A stretch of 32,585 nucleotides of DNA from Spirochaetota bacterium (GTDB lineage Bacteria > Spirochaetota > Spirochaetia > Treponematales > UBA12059). The notes beneath the pieces were generated by a model. It was not told the origin of the DNA. It did not search any database and saw nothing but the letters and a program-made list of their open reading frames with translations. Where the stretch lies: NCBI GenBank assembly GCA_022703215.1, contig JAKLEE010000005.1, forward strand, positions 1-32,585. Reading direction: 5' to 3'. The translations under genes and the position numbers were made by a program. Positions 14,702-22,442 of this stretch are shown one piece after another (the first letter of the stretch is position 1; each line of letters opens with the position of its first letter).

Positions 14702-14724
14702 CAGCGCTTTTCGCGTGCTAGCAT
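14695..14724 (+). promoter_or_regulatory. Promoter of the lipoprotein/lytic transglycosylase operon
   Basis: TTGCCA (14695-14700), 18 bp, then TAGCAT (14719-14724) preceded by TGC form an extended -10 promoter. The -10 box ends 7 nt before ATG 14732 and no Shine-Dalgarno is present, so the mRNA is probably leaderless. Confidence 0.55.
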
Positions 14725-14731
14725 CGCGCGC

Positions 14732-15781
14732 ATGCGAGGCGGCCTTCCCCTGGTGCTCGCGCTGGCTGCAGGCGCCCTCACGGCCCTCTCCTGCACGTCG
14801 CCGCGCAGCTGGTACTTCCGTGACTCAGGTCGCGCCGAGCGCTCGGAGCTCGTCGACCTGTTCACCCTGCTTGACGACCCATCCATCGCCGGCGAGGAGC
14901 GCTTCGCCGTCATCCAGGCGGTCGCGGACTCCTTCAGGCGCCGCGGCGAGTGGACGCGCCTCGCCGACTTCCTCCAGGGCCTGGTGGAAGCGCGCCCGGA
15001 TGACGAGTACGCCGCCCACCACCTGATGGCCATCGGTCATGCCTACATCGAGCTCGACGACGCGCCGATAGCGGAACTATGGTTCGACCGCGCCGTCAAG
15101 AATCATCCCGACCTCCTCGTGAAGGGCGAATCCGTCCACCTGGCCTGCCTGCGCAAGCTCATCGAGCTCGCCGACGCCCCGGAACGGCGGCTCGACTACC
15201 GCCGCGCGGTGATCTCGCGCTTCGCCGACCGGGTCGACCTCGGGGCGGAGCTCTTCCTGCTCGGCAAGGACTACGAGGCGATCGGCGACTGGGCCGAGGC
15301 CCTCGACGCGTACAAGCGCTTCATTCCCAAGGGCGAAAGCGTGGTGCCCGGCTATCCCGACGCCCAGCGCTACGCCCGCAACCTGCTCGACTTCTCCGCC
15401 AGCCAGAAGGACTGGACCTTCGTGCGGCTCGACGACCTCGCCTCGCGCGTCCGGAAGGCGCTCGCGGACGGGGACCCCGCGACGCTGCGACGCCTCCGCG
15501 CGCGGGTCGGCTTCTTCGCCATGAGCTGGCACCAGAGCACGGAGCTCGGGAACGCCCAGAAGCTCTTCGAATTCGCGGAATTCATGCGCGGCGTCAAGGT
15601 CCAGGCGGCGCCCGACTGGGATCCGAGCTCGAACGCCCGGGAAGCATTCCTCCGCACGAGCGGCTGGTCCGACCGGATATCCACCTGGTACCTCTATTTC
15701 CGCAAGATAGACTTTCCGGCGGATCCGGACGTCCACGGCCAGTGGGAATGGGCCGGCATCTACTTCGGGGAGCGTCCTTGA
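14732..15781 (+). CDS. Lipoprotein with helical-repeat (TPR-like) domain
   Basis: The 349-aa protein opens with MRGGLPLVLALAAGALTALSC, a textbook lipoprotein signal with lipobox TALSC. The mature part is helical with TPR-like pairs, such as AAHHLMAIGHAYIELDDAPIAELWFDRAV and FLLGKDYEAIGDWAEALDAYKRF. It ends in an aromatic-rich region (WYLYFRKIDFPADPDVHGQWEWAGIYFG). I do not recognise a named family. Its stop overlaps the TTG start of the lytic transglycosylase gene, so it is probably a partner or scaffold in cell-wall remodelling. Starts upstream of 14732 lie within or before the promoter and are rejected. Confidence 0.8.
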   Translation: MRGGLPLVLALAAGALTALSCTSPRSWYFRDSGRAERSELVDLFTLLDDPSIAGEERFAVIQAVADSFRRRGEWTRLADFLQGLVEARPDDEYAAHHLMAIGHAYIELDDAPIAELWFDRAVKNHPDLLVKGESVHLACLRKLIELADAPERRLDYRRAVISRFADRVDLGAELFLLGKDYEAIGDWAEALDAYKRFIPKGESVVPGYPDAQRYARNLLDFSASQKDWTFVRLDDLASRVRKALADGDPATLRRLRARVGFFAMSWHQSTELGNAQKLFEFAEFMRGVKVQAAPDWDPSSNAREAFLRTSGWSDRISTWYLYFRKIDFPADPDVHGQWEWAGIYFGERP

Positions 15782-17187
15782 GCGCGCGCGCCGCCTTCCT
15801 CTTCGTCCTCGCGCTCGGCCTCGCCGCCGGGCCGGGCGCCCAGTCCGCGCCCCCCGGCGCGTCCGTGCCCGAATCCCCAGCCCTCGCCCTGCCCGAACCC
15901 GTCGCGCCCCCGGTGGACGGAAGCCCGGCCTCGATACTCCCGCGAGGCCTCGCGCCGCTCCGATCGCTTCGCCCGCCCCCCGACGCGCCGTCCGCCCCCG
16001 CAGGTCGCAACCACGCGGCGGAACTCCGCTTCGACATCGAGCCGCCCTGGGGCGAGGCGCGCTTCGAGCGCTTCCTGGCCTCGTACCGCAAGGCCGACGG
16101 GCTCAAGCGCCTCGAGCGGGCCTTGGACCGCGCGGAACCCTACCTCGACTGGATCCGGGAGCGCGTCGCCGCGCACGGCCTTCCCGCCGAGCTCGTCTGG
16201 CTACCGGTCGTCGAATCCGATTACCACCCTTGGGCCGTCTCGAGATCCGGCGCCGTCGGCCTCTGGCAATTCATGATGAACTCCATCGCGGGCTTCGACA
16301 TGCGCGTGGACGAATGGGTCGACGAGCGCCGCGACTTCATGAAGGCCACCGAAGGGGCGCTCCGCAAGCTGGCGTACAACCGCGAGCAGCTCGGCGACTG
16401 GTACCTCGCCCTGGCCGCCTACAACGCCGGCCTCGGCGCGGTGCAGCGCGCCATCGCCGCCGCCGGCACCCGCGACTACTTCGAGCTCTCGGAACGCGGC
16501 TTCCTCAAGGCCGAGACCGCGGACTACGTGCCGAAACTGATGGCTGCCTCCGTAATGCTCTCGTACCCCGCCCGCTTCGGCCTCGAGCCTCGCTGGACGC
16601 CGGTCCGCGAATGGGAGACCGTTCCCCTCGAAAAACCGGTCGACCTCGTCCTGTTGGCGGAGGCGGCCGGAGTGCCGCTCGCGCGCCTCCGCGAAGGCAA
16701 CGCCGAGCTCGCCTGGTCGGTCAGCCCCCCGGACCGGAGCTGGAACCTCAAGGTACCCGCGGAATTCGCGGACGCCGTTCGCGCCGCCCTTTCGCGCCCC
16801 GAGCTTCAGCTCATGCGCTTCCACCTTTACACCGTGCGGTCGGGGGACACGCTCTCGGCGCTCTCGCGCCACTACGACGTCTCGGTCGCGCTCATCCTCC
16901 GCTTCAACCCGGGCCTGAGGCCCGAGGCCATGCGCATCGGGACCAGGGTCGTCATACCGGCCCTCAAGGACGTGGCCCCCTACGTGCCGCCTGACGCCCC
17001 CCGCGACGACCGTCCCTTCGACGGAACGCACGTGGTTGCCAAGGGTGAAACCCTCTGGGCTCTCGCCCTCCGCTACGAAGTCCGCCCCGAAACCCTCGCG
17101 GAACGGAACGGGATGGCCCTCGACGCCGTCATCCGCGAAGGACAGGCGCTCAAGGTGCCGATACTGGTAAGCGGGACTCCCTTCTAG
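15778..17187 (+). CDS. MltD-like lytic murein transglycosylase with two LysM repeats
   Basis: This 469-aa protein has a signal peptide (AAFLFVLALGLAAGPGAQS), a Pro-rich linker, and an SLT domain with catalytic Glu146 in PVVESDYHP, then SGAVGLWQFM and AAYNAGLGAV. Two C-terminal LysM modules follow (YTVRSGDTLSALSRHY ~345-390 and HVVAKGETLWALALRY ~415-465). Family members cleave peptidoglycan glycan strands to 1,6-anhydro products, and LysM binds GlcNAc chains. The start is TTG 15778, overlapping the upstream stop as TTGA, with GGGGAG at 5 nt. No ATG exists between that point and the conserved region. The order lipoprotein, lytic enzyme, LPP20-like protein suggests one envelope operon. Confidence 0.9.
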   Translation: MSARAAFLFVLALGLAAGPGAQSAPPGASVPESPALALPEPVAPPVDGSPASILPRGLAPLRSLRPPPDAPSAPAGRNHAAELRFDIEPPWGEARFERFLASYRKADGLKRLERALDRAEPYLDWIRERVAAHGLPAELVWLPVVESDYHPWAVSRSGAVGLWQFMMNSIAGFDMRVDEWVDERRDFMKATEGALRKLAYNREQLGDWYLALAAYNAGLGAVQRAIAAAGTRDYFELSERGFLKAETADYVPKLMAASVMLSYPARFGLEPRWTPVREWETVPLEKPVDLVLLAEAAGVPLARLREGNAELAWSVSPPDRSWNLKVPAEFADAVRAALSRPELQLMRFHLYTVRSGDTLSALSRHYDVSVALILRFNPGLRPEAMRIGTRVVIPALKDVAPYVPPDAPRDDRPFDGTHVVAKGETLWALALRYEVRPETLAERNGMALDAVIREGQALKVPILVSGTPF

Positions 17188-17251
17188 GAGCTTGTCGAAG
17201 GACTCGATGCATCCGGCATCCTTCCAGCCCCAGGGTTCCCCGGGAGGGCTC

Positions 17252-18133
17252 ATGCGACGACACAAGGCACCCCATGTATTCGCCGCGACCCTGCTGGGCC
17301 TGCTCGCCCTCGCGGCCCCCGGAGCACGGGCTGCCTCGCCCGCGCTCTCCACGGCCGGCGCGGCCAGCCTCACCGGCTTCGTCGACTGGTCGGCGCGTAT
17401 CGTGCGCTTCACCGCCGCCATCGACGGCCGCGCCGCCGGGCTCCGCCTGCCATCCGCGCGCGTCGAGGCCGAGCGCGCCATCGAGGCCGCCCTGCCGACG
17501 CTCGCCAAGGACCTGCTCTTTTCCATTCCCGTCGACGCCCGTCGCAGCGTCCTCGACACGATAGCCGACGGGACGATCGACGTCGATTCGGTCCTGGGCG
17601 CGCTCGAATCGCGGCGGCGCGTCTCCGGCTCGTTCTCGACGGACTTCTCCACCTTCTCGGTGGCCTTCGAGCTGCCGCTTTCCGCGCTCGAAAGCCTCTA
17701 CGTCCGCCACACGCGGCCCTCGGACCGGCCGCCGAGCCTGGAGTGGGCGCCGACCGGCACCTATACGGGCATCGTCATCTACGCCGCCCTGCCCCTGCCC
17801 GTCCGCGGCGAACACGGGGAGGCAGCGGTCCGCCCCTGCCTCTTCCCGAGAGTGTGGGACGGCGACATGGGAAGCGTGCTCGAGTCCAACATGGTCGCGC
17901 CCGCGGCCATAGCCCGCTGGGGCGTCGTCGGCTACTCCTCGAGCGTCGATTCGGTGGGGCTCGAGGAACGCGTGGGCGACGCGCCGCTCCGCGCCAGCGC
18001 CCGCATGGTCTTCGGGAACGGCCGTACCGACCTGGTCATCTCGACAGAGGACGCCCGGAGGATATTCGGCTCTCCCGAGAATTCGGCGCTGGTCAAGGAA
18101 GGCCGCGTCGTCATCGTGGCGAGCGGCCTCTAG
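17252..18133 (+). CDS. Exported protein with LPP20/FlgT-like domain
   Basis: The 293-aa protein begins with a signal peptide (MRRHKAPHVFAATLLGLLAL...GARA) at ATG 17252, which has GGGAGG at 4 nt. The C-terminal half resembles LPP20/FlgT-type domains: TYTGIVIYA, LFPRVWDGDMGSVLES, a GVVGYSSS turn, GDAPLRASARMVFG, DLVISTEDARRI and the ending VKEGRVVIVASGL. The usual family line GLxxDARG is weak here (TYTGIVIYAAL), so this is a distant match. Proteins of this type occur near flagella or in the outer membrane of spirochaetes and epsilon-proteobacteria. It lies 64 bp after the lytic transglycosylase and is probably in the same operon. Confidence 0.65.
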   Translation: MRRHKAPHVFAATLLGLLALAAPGARAASPALSTAGAASLTGFVDWSARIVRFTAAIDGRAAGLRLPSARVEAERAIEAALPTLAKDLLFSIPVDARRSVLDTIADGTIDVDSVLGALESRRRVSGSFSTDFSTFSVAFELPLSALESLYVRHTRPSDRPPSLEWAPTGTYTGIVIYAALPLPVRGEHGEAAVRPCLFPRVWDGDMGSVLESNMVAPAAIARWGVVGYSSSVDSVGLEERVGDAPLRASARMVFGNGRTDLVISTEDARRIFGSPENSALVKEGRVVIVASGL

Positions 18134-18160
18134 GGGCGTGTCGGGACAGGCCCGATGCCC

Positions 18161-18188
18161 GGTCCCGGCTCCCGCCGGGAGCGGGGCC
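18161..18188. terminator. Hairpin between convergent genes
   Basis: GGTCCCGGCTCCC, GCC, GGGAGCGGGGCC folds into a strong G+C stem (six clean pairs GCTCCC/GGGAGC plus an outer arm with one bulge). It lies between the convergent stops at 18133 and 18194. It lacks a T tract on either strand, so it may act bidirectionally with Rho or only as an mRNA end protector. Confidence 0.4.
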
Positions 18189-18193
18189 GCCCG

Positions 18194-19261
18194 TCAGCCG
18201 GGCAGCGGCCCGAGGCTCTCCAGGGCGTATTCCCCGTCGATGCGGGCCTTGAGCGCTATGGCCTCGTCCACATGGGCGAGGAAGAGGTTCACGAGCTCCG
18301 GATCGAACTGCGATCCCGAGCTGTTCGAGATGAAGTCCACGGCATCGCCCACGGGAAGGGCCGGCTTGTAGGGCCGTTCGGTGATCAGCGCGTCGAACAC
18401 GTCGGCTATGGCGACGATGCGCGCCTCGAGCGGGATGCGCTCGCCCGCGAGGCCGCGCATGTAGCCGGAGCCGTCCCAGCGCTCGTGATGGAAGAGCGCG
18501 ATGTTCCTGACCATTTCGTCGATGTCGGCGCCCTTGAGCATGCGCTCCGCCACGAGCACGTGGCTCTTCATGATCTCGAATTCCTCGGGCGTGTAGCGCC
18601 CGGGCTTCACGAGGATCTCGCGCGGCACGCCCACCTTGCCGATGTCGTGCAGCGAGGCGTAGAGGCCGATGCGGCGGCAGAAGATCTCGTCCTTCCCGAC
18701 CTTCCGCGCCAGGAATTCCGAATAGGAACCCACCCGCTTGATGTGCAGGCCCGTGTTCTCGTCGTTGATGAGGTTGACGTTCTCGAGCGCGGTGACCATG
18801 GCCACGGTCAGGCGCTCGATCTGCTCCTGCTTCTCGATCACGAGTCGCGCCTGGATGTGCGCGTCGATGGCCTTGGCGACGGTGAGGGCGAAGTCCTCGG
18901 ACTCCCAGGGCTTCGGGATGTAGCGGTAGAGGTCGGCCTTGTTTACGGCGTTCTTGACCGCGTCGATATCCGCGTAGCCGGTCAGCAGGATGGTTCGGGC
19001 GCCCGGCACCAGCTTGTGCGCCTCCTCGAGGAAGCGGTCGCCGTGCATGCCGGGCATGCGCTGATCGGAGATGATCAGCGCCACGTCATCGCCCTCGTCG
19101 ACGCACTGGCGCAGGATGGCCAGGCCGTCCTCCCCGGAATCGGCGGTCTCGATGCGCGCGCGGTCCGAGAAACGGTCCTTGAGCTCCATCTTGAGGCTCA
19201 TGAGGATTATTCGCTCGTCATCGACGCAGAGGACGATGGGGAGATCGTCGGTCGCCGCCAT
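18194..19261 (-). CDS. Response regulator with HD-GYP domain (probable c-di-GMP phosphodiesterase)
   Basis: The 355-aa protein has an N-terminal receiver domain with the acidic pair in VLCVDDE, phospho-acceptor Asp in IISDQRMPG, Thr in LLTGYAD and Lys in IPKPWE. A linker helix leads to an HD-GYP domain: LHDIGKVGVP, HHERWDGSGY, LAGERIPLEARIVAIADVFDAL. HD-GYP proteins hydrolyse cyclic di-GMP, and this RpfG-like layout links that to phosphorylation by a kinase. No kinase adjoins it; the HisKA_2 kinase at 31516 is far away. ATG 19261 is preferred over ATG 19270, which is only 3 nt after the -10 box. No Shine-Dalgarno is evident. Confidence 0.9.
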   Translation of the reverse strand: MAATDDLPIVLCVDDERIILMSLKMELKDRFSDRARIETADSGEDGLAILRQCVDEGDDVALIISDQRMPGMHGDRFLEEAHKLVPGARTILLTGYADIDAVKNAVNKADLYRYIPKPWESEDFALTVAKAIDAHIQARLVIEKQEQIERLTVAMVTALENVNLINDENTGLHIKRVGSYSEFLARKVGKDEIFCRRIGLYASLHDIGKVGVPREILVKPGRYTPEEFEIMKSHVLVAERMLKGADIDEMVRNIALFHHERWDGSGYMRGLAGERIPLEARIVAIADVFDALITERPYKPALPVGDAVDFISNSSGSQFDPELVNLFLAHVDEAIALKARIDGEYALESLGPLPG

Positions 19262-19273
19262 AGCTACCATGAA

Positions 19274-19315
19274 AGCTTACGCGCGGGAGGTCCCGAGTCA
19301 AGGGAAGGGACCTCC
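19274..19315 (-). promoter_or_regulatory. HD-GYP gene promoter inside a perfect inverted repeat
   Basis: TTGACT (19301-19296), 16 bp, TAAGCT (19279-19274) is the likely promoter, with a poor -10 box. A perfect 9-bp inverted repeat, GGAGGTCCC (19286-19294) and GGGACCTCC (19307-19315), flanks the -35 box. It may be an operator, or the end hairpin of the tpx transcript, whose stop is at 19331. Confidence 0.4.
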
Positions 19316-19330
19316 GGCGCGGTTTCGCCT

Positions 19331-19852
19331 TCAGTAGGAGGACATGGCCGCCTTCCTGGCCGCCTCCAGGGCCGCGGCGTAGTCCGGCTCCTGGGCTATC
19401 TCCGGCACCTGCTGCGTGTACACCACGCGGTCGGCGGCGTCCAGGACGGCCACCGCGCGCGAAAGGAGGCCAGCCATCGGTCCGTCGACGATGGCGACGC
19501 CCCAGTCCTTCCCGAAGGCGAGGTCGCGCAGGGCCGAGAGCGTCACGACGTGCTCGATGCCCTCGGCCTTGCAGAAGCGGGCCTGGGCGAAGGGCAGGTC
19601 GCGGCTGACGGTCAGGACGACCGCGCCGGGCACCGAACCGGCCTTGATCTCGAAGGCGCGGGCGCTCGCGGCGCAGGTGCCCGTGTCGAGGCTCGGCACG
19701 ATGTTGAGGATCTTCACCTTTCCGGCGTAGTCCTTGAGGCCGACGTCGGAAAGGTCCGCCTTGGTGAGCCTGAAATCCGGCGCCTTCGTCCCCACGGCGG
19801 GCAAATCGCCCGAGGTATGGATCGGGTTTCCTTTCAGCGTGATGGTAGCCAC
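19331..19852 (-). CDS. tpx: Thiol peroxidase Tpx
   Basis: The 173-aa protein is full length for the Tpx peroxiredoxin subfamily. It has the opening MATITLKGNPIHTSG, the peroxidatic Cys60 in PSLDTGTCAASAR, and the resolving Cys94 in ARFCKAEGI. Tpx reduces hydroperoxides with thioredoxin in the cytoplasm. The usual family motif is DTPVC; here it is DTGTC. The start is GTG 19852 with GAGGAGG at 5 nt. It lies 16 bp after the fhs stop and is co-transcribed with it, an uncommon pairing of an antioxidant enzyme with one-carbon metabolism. Confidence 0.95.
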   Translation of the reverse strand: MATITLKGNPIHTSGDLPAVGTKAPDFRLTKADLSDVGLKDYAGKVKILNIVPSLDTGTCAASARAFEIKAGSVPGAVVLTVSRDLPFAQARFCKAEGIEHVVTLSALRDLAFGKDWGVAIVDGPMAGLLSRAVAVLDAADRVVYTQQVPEIAQEPDYAAALEAARKAAMSSY

Positions 19853-19868
19853 TTTTTCCTCCTCGTGA

Positions 19869-21632
19869 TCAGGACAGGCCGACGACGCGGCCCGTCTCGA
19901 CGTCGATGTCCATGCCCAGGTAGCCCGGTTTCGAGGGCAGGCCCGGCATGGTCGTGATCTCTCCGGAAAGCGGGTAGATGAAGCCGGCCCCGGCCGCCAG
20001 GCGGAGGTCGTTGACCGGGAAGACGAAGCCCTTCGGCGCGCCCTTGAGCGCCGGGTCGTGAGAGAGCGAGTACTGGGTCTTGGCCATGCACACGGGCAGC
20101 TTGTCGTAGCCGAGCGAGCTCCAGGCCTCGATGGCCTTCTCCGCCTCCGCCGAGTACTCGACGCGCGAGGCGCCGTAGACGCCCGTCGCGATGCGCTCGA
20201 TCTTTTCCTTGACGGAAAGTTCGAGGGGATAGAACGGCTGGACCTTGGAAGGAAGCTCGGCCGCCTTCGCGACCGCGCGGGCCAGGTCCGCGGCGCCCTC
20301 CCCGCCTTCGGCGAAGTTGTGCGTCACCACCGCGTCGACGGCGCCCGCCTTGGTCGCCGCCTCGCGGATCAGGTCCCATTCCGCCTGGCTGTCGGTCGGG
20401 AAGGCGTTGATGGCGACCACCGCCGGCACGCCGAACGAGCGCAGGATGCCCAGGTGGGCTTCGAGGTTGGAAAGGCCCTTGCGGAGCAGCTCGACATCCG
20501 GCGAGGTGTACGCTGCCGCGAGCGGTTTGCCGGGCGTCACCTTGGGGCCGCCGCCGTGCATCTTGAGGGCGCGCACCGTGGCCACCAGCACCGCGGCGTC
20601 CGGGTACATGCCCGAGGTGCGGCACTTGATGTCCACGAATTTCTCGAAGCCCATGTCGGCGCCGAAGCCGCTCTCGGTCACTACGTAATCCGCCACGCGA
20701 GAGGCCACCAGGTCGGCCAGCACCGACGAGTTGCCGTGCGCGATGTTGGCGAAAGGCCCCGCGTGCACGAAGGCCAGCTGCTCCTCGAGGGTCTGCAGGA
20801 TGTTCGGCTGTATGGCGTCCTTGAGCAGCACGGCCATGGCCCCGGCGACGCCGAGGTCCTCGGCGGTGACGGGCTTTCCGGAGGTGTCGCGCGCCATGAC
20901 GATGCGCCCGAGCCGCTCGCGCAGGTCCTTGAGCGAGGTGGCCAGCGCCAGGATGGCCATGACCTCGCTGGCCACCGCGATGTCGAAGCCGCTCTGGCGC
21001 AGGGGGCCGTCGTCCAGGTCGCCGAGGCCCACCATGACGTTGCGGAGCGCGCGGTCGTTCATGTCCATGACCCGGCGCCACTGGACCGCGTACGGGTCGA
21101 CGTGGAGCTTCCGGAGGTCGAGCTTCTCGAAGTAGGCGTCGGACCAGCGCGACTCGTGGTACATGCGCGCGTCGAGGGCCGCGGCCGCCAGGTTGTGGGC
21201 CGCCTGCACCGCGTGGTTGTCGCCGGTCAGGTGGAGGTTGAAGTCTTCCATGGGGACGATCTGGGAATAGCCGCCGCCGGCGGCGCCGCCCTTGATGCCG
21301 AAGGTAGGTCCCATCGAAGGCTGTCGTATGGCGCAGGCGGCCTTCTTGCCGATGGCGCCGAAGCCCTGCGCCAGCCCCACCGTGGTGGTGGTCTTGCCCT
21401 CGCCGAGGGGCGTCGGCGTGATGGCCGTGACGTCGACGTACTTGGCGCGCTTGGGCTTCGCGGCCGCCTCGTTCACGAACTCGAGGCGCACCTTGGCCTT
21501 GCCGCTGCCGAAGGTCTCGAGCGCGGAGGCGGGAATGCCGTACTCGCCCGCCACCTCGACGATGGGCCGGATTTTCGCGGCCTGGGCGATGGCGATGTCG
21601 CTCGGCACCGGTTTCTGCTTGATGACGGACAT
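19869..21632 (-). CDS. fhs: Formate-tetrahydrofolate ligase
   Basis: The 587-aa product matches Fhs along its length: P-loop TPLGEGKTTTTVGLAQG, RQPSMGPTFGIKGGAAGGGYSQ, NLHLTGDNHA, GADMGFEKFVDIKCR and the C-terminal GEITTMPGLP. It makes 10-formyl-tetrahydrofolate from formate, ATP and tetrahydrofolate. This supports purine synthesis or, in acetogenic spirochaetes, the methyl branch of the Wood-Ljungdahl pathway. ATG 21632 (MSVIKQK) is chosen because GGAGG lies 7 nt before it. The ATG at 21638 is only 1 nt from that site. It is the first gene of the fhs-tpx unit. Confidence 0.97.
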   Translation of the reverse strand: MSVIKQKPVPSDIAIAQAAKIRPIVEVAGEYGIPASALETFGSGKAKVRLEFVNEAAAKPKRAKYVDVTAITPTPLGEGKTTTTVGLAQGFGAIGKKAACAIRQPSMGPTFGIKGGAAGGGYSQIVPMEDFNLHLTGDNHAVQAAHNLAAAALDARMYHESRWSDAYFEKLDLRKLHVDPYAVQWRRVMDMNDRALRNVMVGLGDLDDGPLRQSGFDIAVASEVMAILALATSLKDLRERLGRIVMARDTSGKPVTAEDLGVAGAMAVLLKDAIQPNILQTLEEQLAFVHAGPFANIAHGNSSVLADLVASRVADYVVTESGFGADMGFEKFVDIKCRTSGMYPDAAVLVATVRALKMHGGGPKVTPGKPLAAAYTSPDVELLRKGLSNLEAHLGILRSFGVPAVVAINAFPTDSQAEWDLIREAATKAGAVDAVVTHNFAEGGEGAADLARAVAKAAELPSKVQPFYPLELSVKEKIERIATGVYGASRVEYSAEAEKAIEAWSSLGYDKLPVCMAKTQYSLSHDPALKGAPKGFVFPVNDLRLAAGAGFIYPLSGEITTMPGLPSKPGYLGMDIDVETGRVVGLS

Positions 21633-21662
21633 GGGCATTCCTCCCTAACGGATCATCTGTTG

Positions 21663-21691
21663 AAGGTAAGAAGAAGCGGCCGGAGGGTCAA
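21663..21691 (-). promoter_or_regulatory. Candidate promoter of fhs-tpx
   Basis: TTGACC (21691-21686), a 17-bp spacer and TACCTT (21668-21663) lie 31 bp before ATG 21632. The -35 box is good; the -10 box matches at only three positions. Confidence 0.4.
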
Positions 21692-21709
21692 CGTTTCCGA
21701 GCGTTCCCG

Positions 21710-22312
21710 TCAGGAATGAACGCCCGGCCCGCCGCCGGAGCCGCTTGCCCAACCCGCGAAGCGCCGACGGAGCGCCTTCGCCCCCAACGCCGCGAACAGG
21801 AGCACGACGCCCGCGAAACACGCGCCGACCGCGATCCATTTGGCCGGCGTCGCGAGGACCGCCGCGCGCGAGGCGAACGCCGCCGTGCCGTCACGGGCGG
21901 GCGCAAGGCTCACGAGGACGCTGGCCGCGGCGTTCTCGGCCAGGTCGAAAAGCGGCGCCGCCAGGGTCAGGAAGGGCGCGGCGCGCGAAGCCTTCGAGCC
22001 CGGGGCGAGCCGCTCGAGGGCGAACGCCCAGGCGCAGAGGAAGAAGGCGCCGTAGACGAGCGGGTACGCGAGGTCCCAGGTCCAGTGCGCGCGCACGAAG
22101 GCCGCCTTCTCCGCCCCCTCGAAAGCCGCGGCCCGCTCGAAGGCCTCCTCGACCGTGTAGGCAAAATCCAGGTCGAATGCCGAGCCGTCGCCCGCCACGA
22201 TGGCTCCCGAGAAATCCGGGAGCGGCAGGACGAAGGCCATGAACGCCGCGAGCGCCAAGCCCGTCGCGGCCAGCGCGAAGGGCGAGGAGACGAGGGCATG
22301 GAAACCGCGCAT
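21710..22312 (-). CDS. Four-helix membrane protein of unknown function
   Basis: The 200-aa protein has four hydrophobic segments: FALAATGLALAAFMAFVLPL, YPLVYGAFFLCAWAFALERL, AAPFLTLAAPLFDLAENAAAS, and KWIAVGACFAGVVLLFAALG. A periplasmic-looking loop of ~60 residues rich in acidic and aromatic residues lies between the first two. The motif FDLAENA with Asp and Glu inside a membrane segment is distinctive. I do not recognise the family. ATG 22312 has GGAGG at 4 nt. It lies 130 bp downstream of the short-chain dehydrogenase on the same strand, and the two may share a transcript. Confidence 0.7.
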   Translation of the reverse strand: MRGFHALVSSPFALAATGLALAAFMAFVLPLPDFSGAIVAGDGSAFDLDFAYTVEEAFERAAAFEGAEKAAFVRAHWTWDLAYPLVYGAFFLCAWAFALERLAPGSKASRAAPFLTLAAPLFDLAENAAASVLVSLAPARDGTAAFASRAAVLATPAKWIAVGACFAGVVLLFAALGAKALRRRFAGWASGSGGGPGVHS

Positions 22313-22442
22313 GGAACCTCCGAACGCTCGCCCATGGTTCGCCGCCGGACCCCGTTCCGCGTGCCGGCCCCGACCCCCGGCGCGGAGTCCGGCCGATCGC
22401 GCTTCCGGATCCGGACCCGCCCGGCGGAAGGGGCCCTTCGAC

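Noticed and set aside
14098-15033. N-terminal extension of the TPR lipoprotein frame
   Set aside because: It crosses the LiaF-like gene and the divergent promoter; ATG 14097 overlaps the upstream stop and begins a lipoprotein signal.
18155-19957. Plus-strand frame of 600 codons
   Set aside because: Antisense to the HD-GYP and tpx genes, both of which have clear catalytic motifs.
20058-21719. Plus-strand frame of 553 codons
   Set aside because: Antisense to fhs, which is unmistakable.
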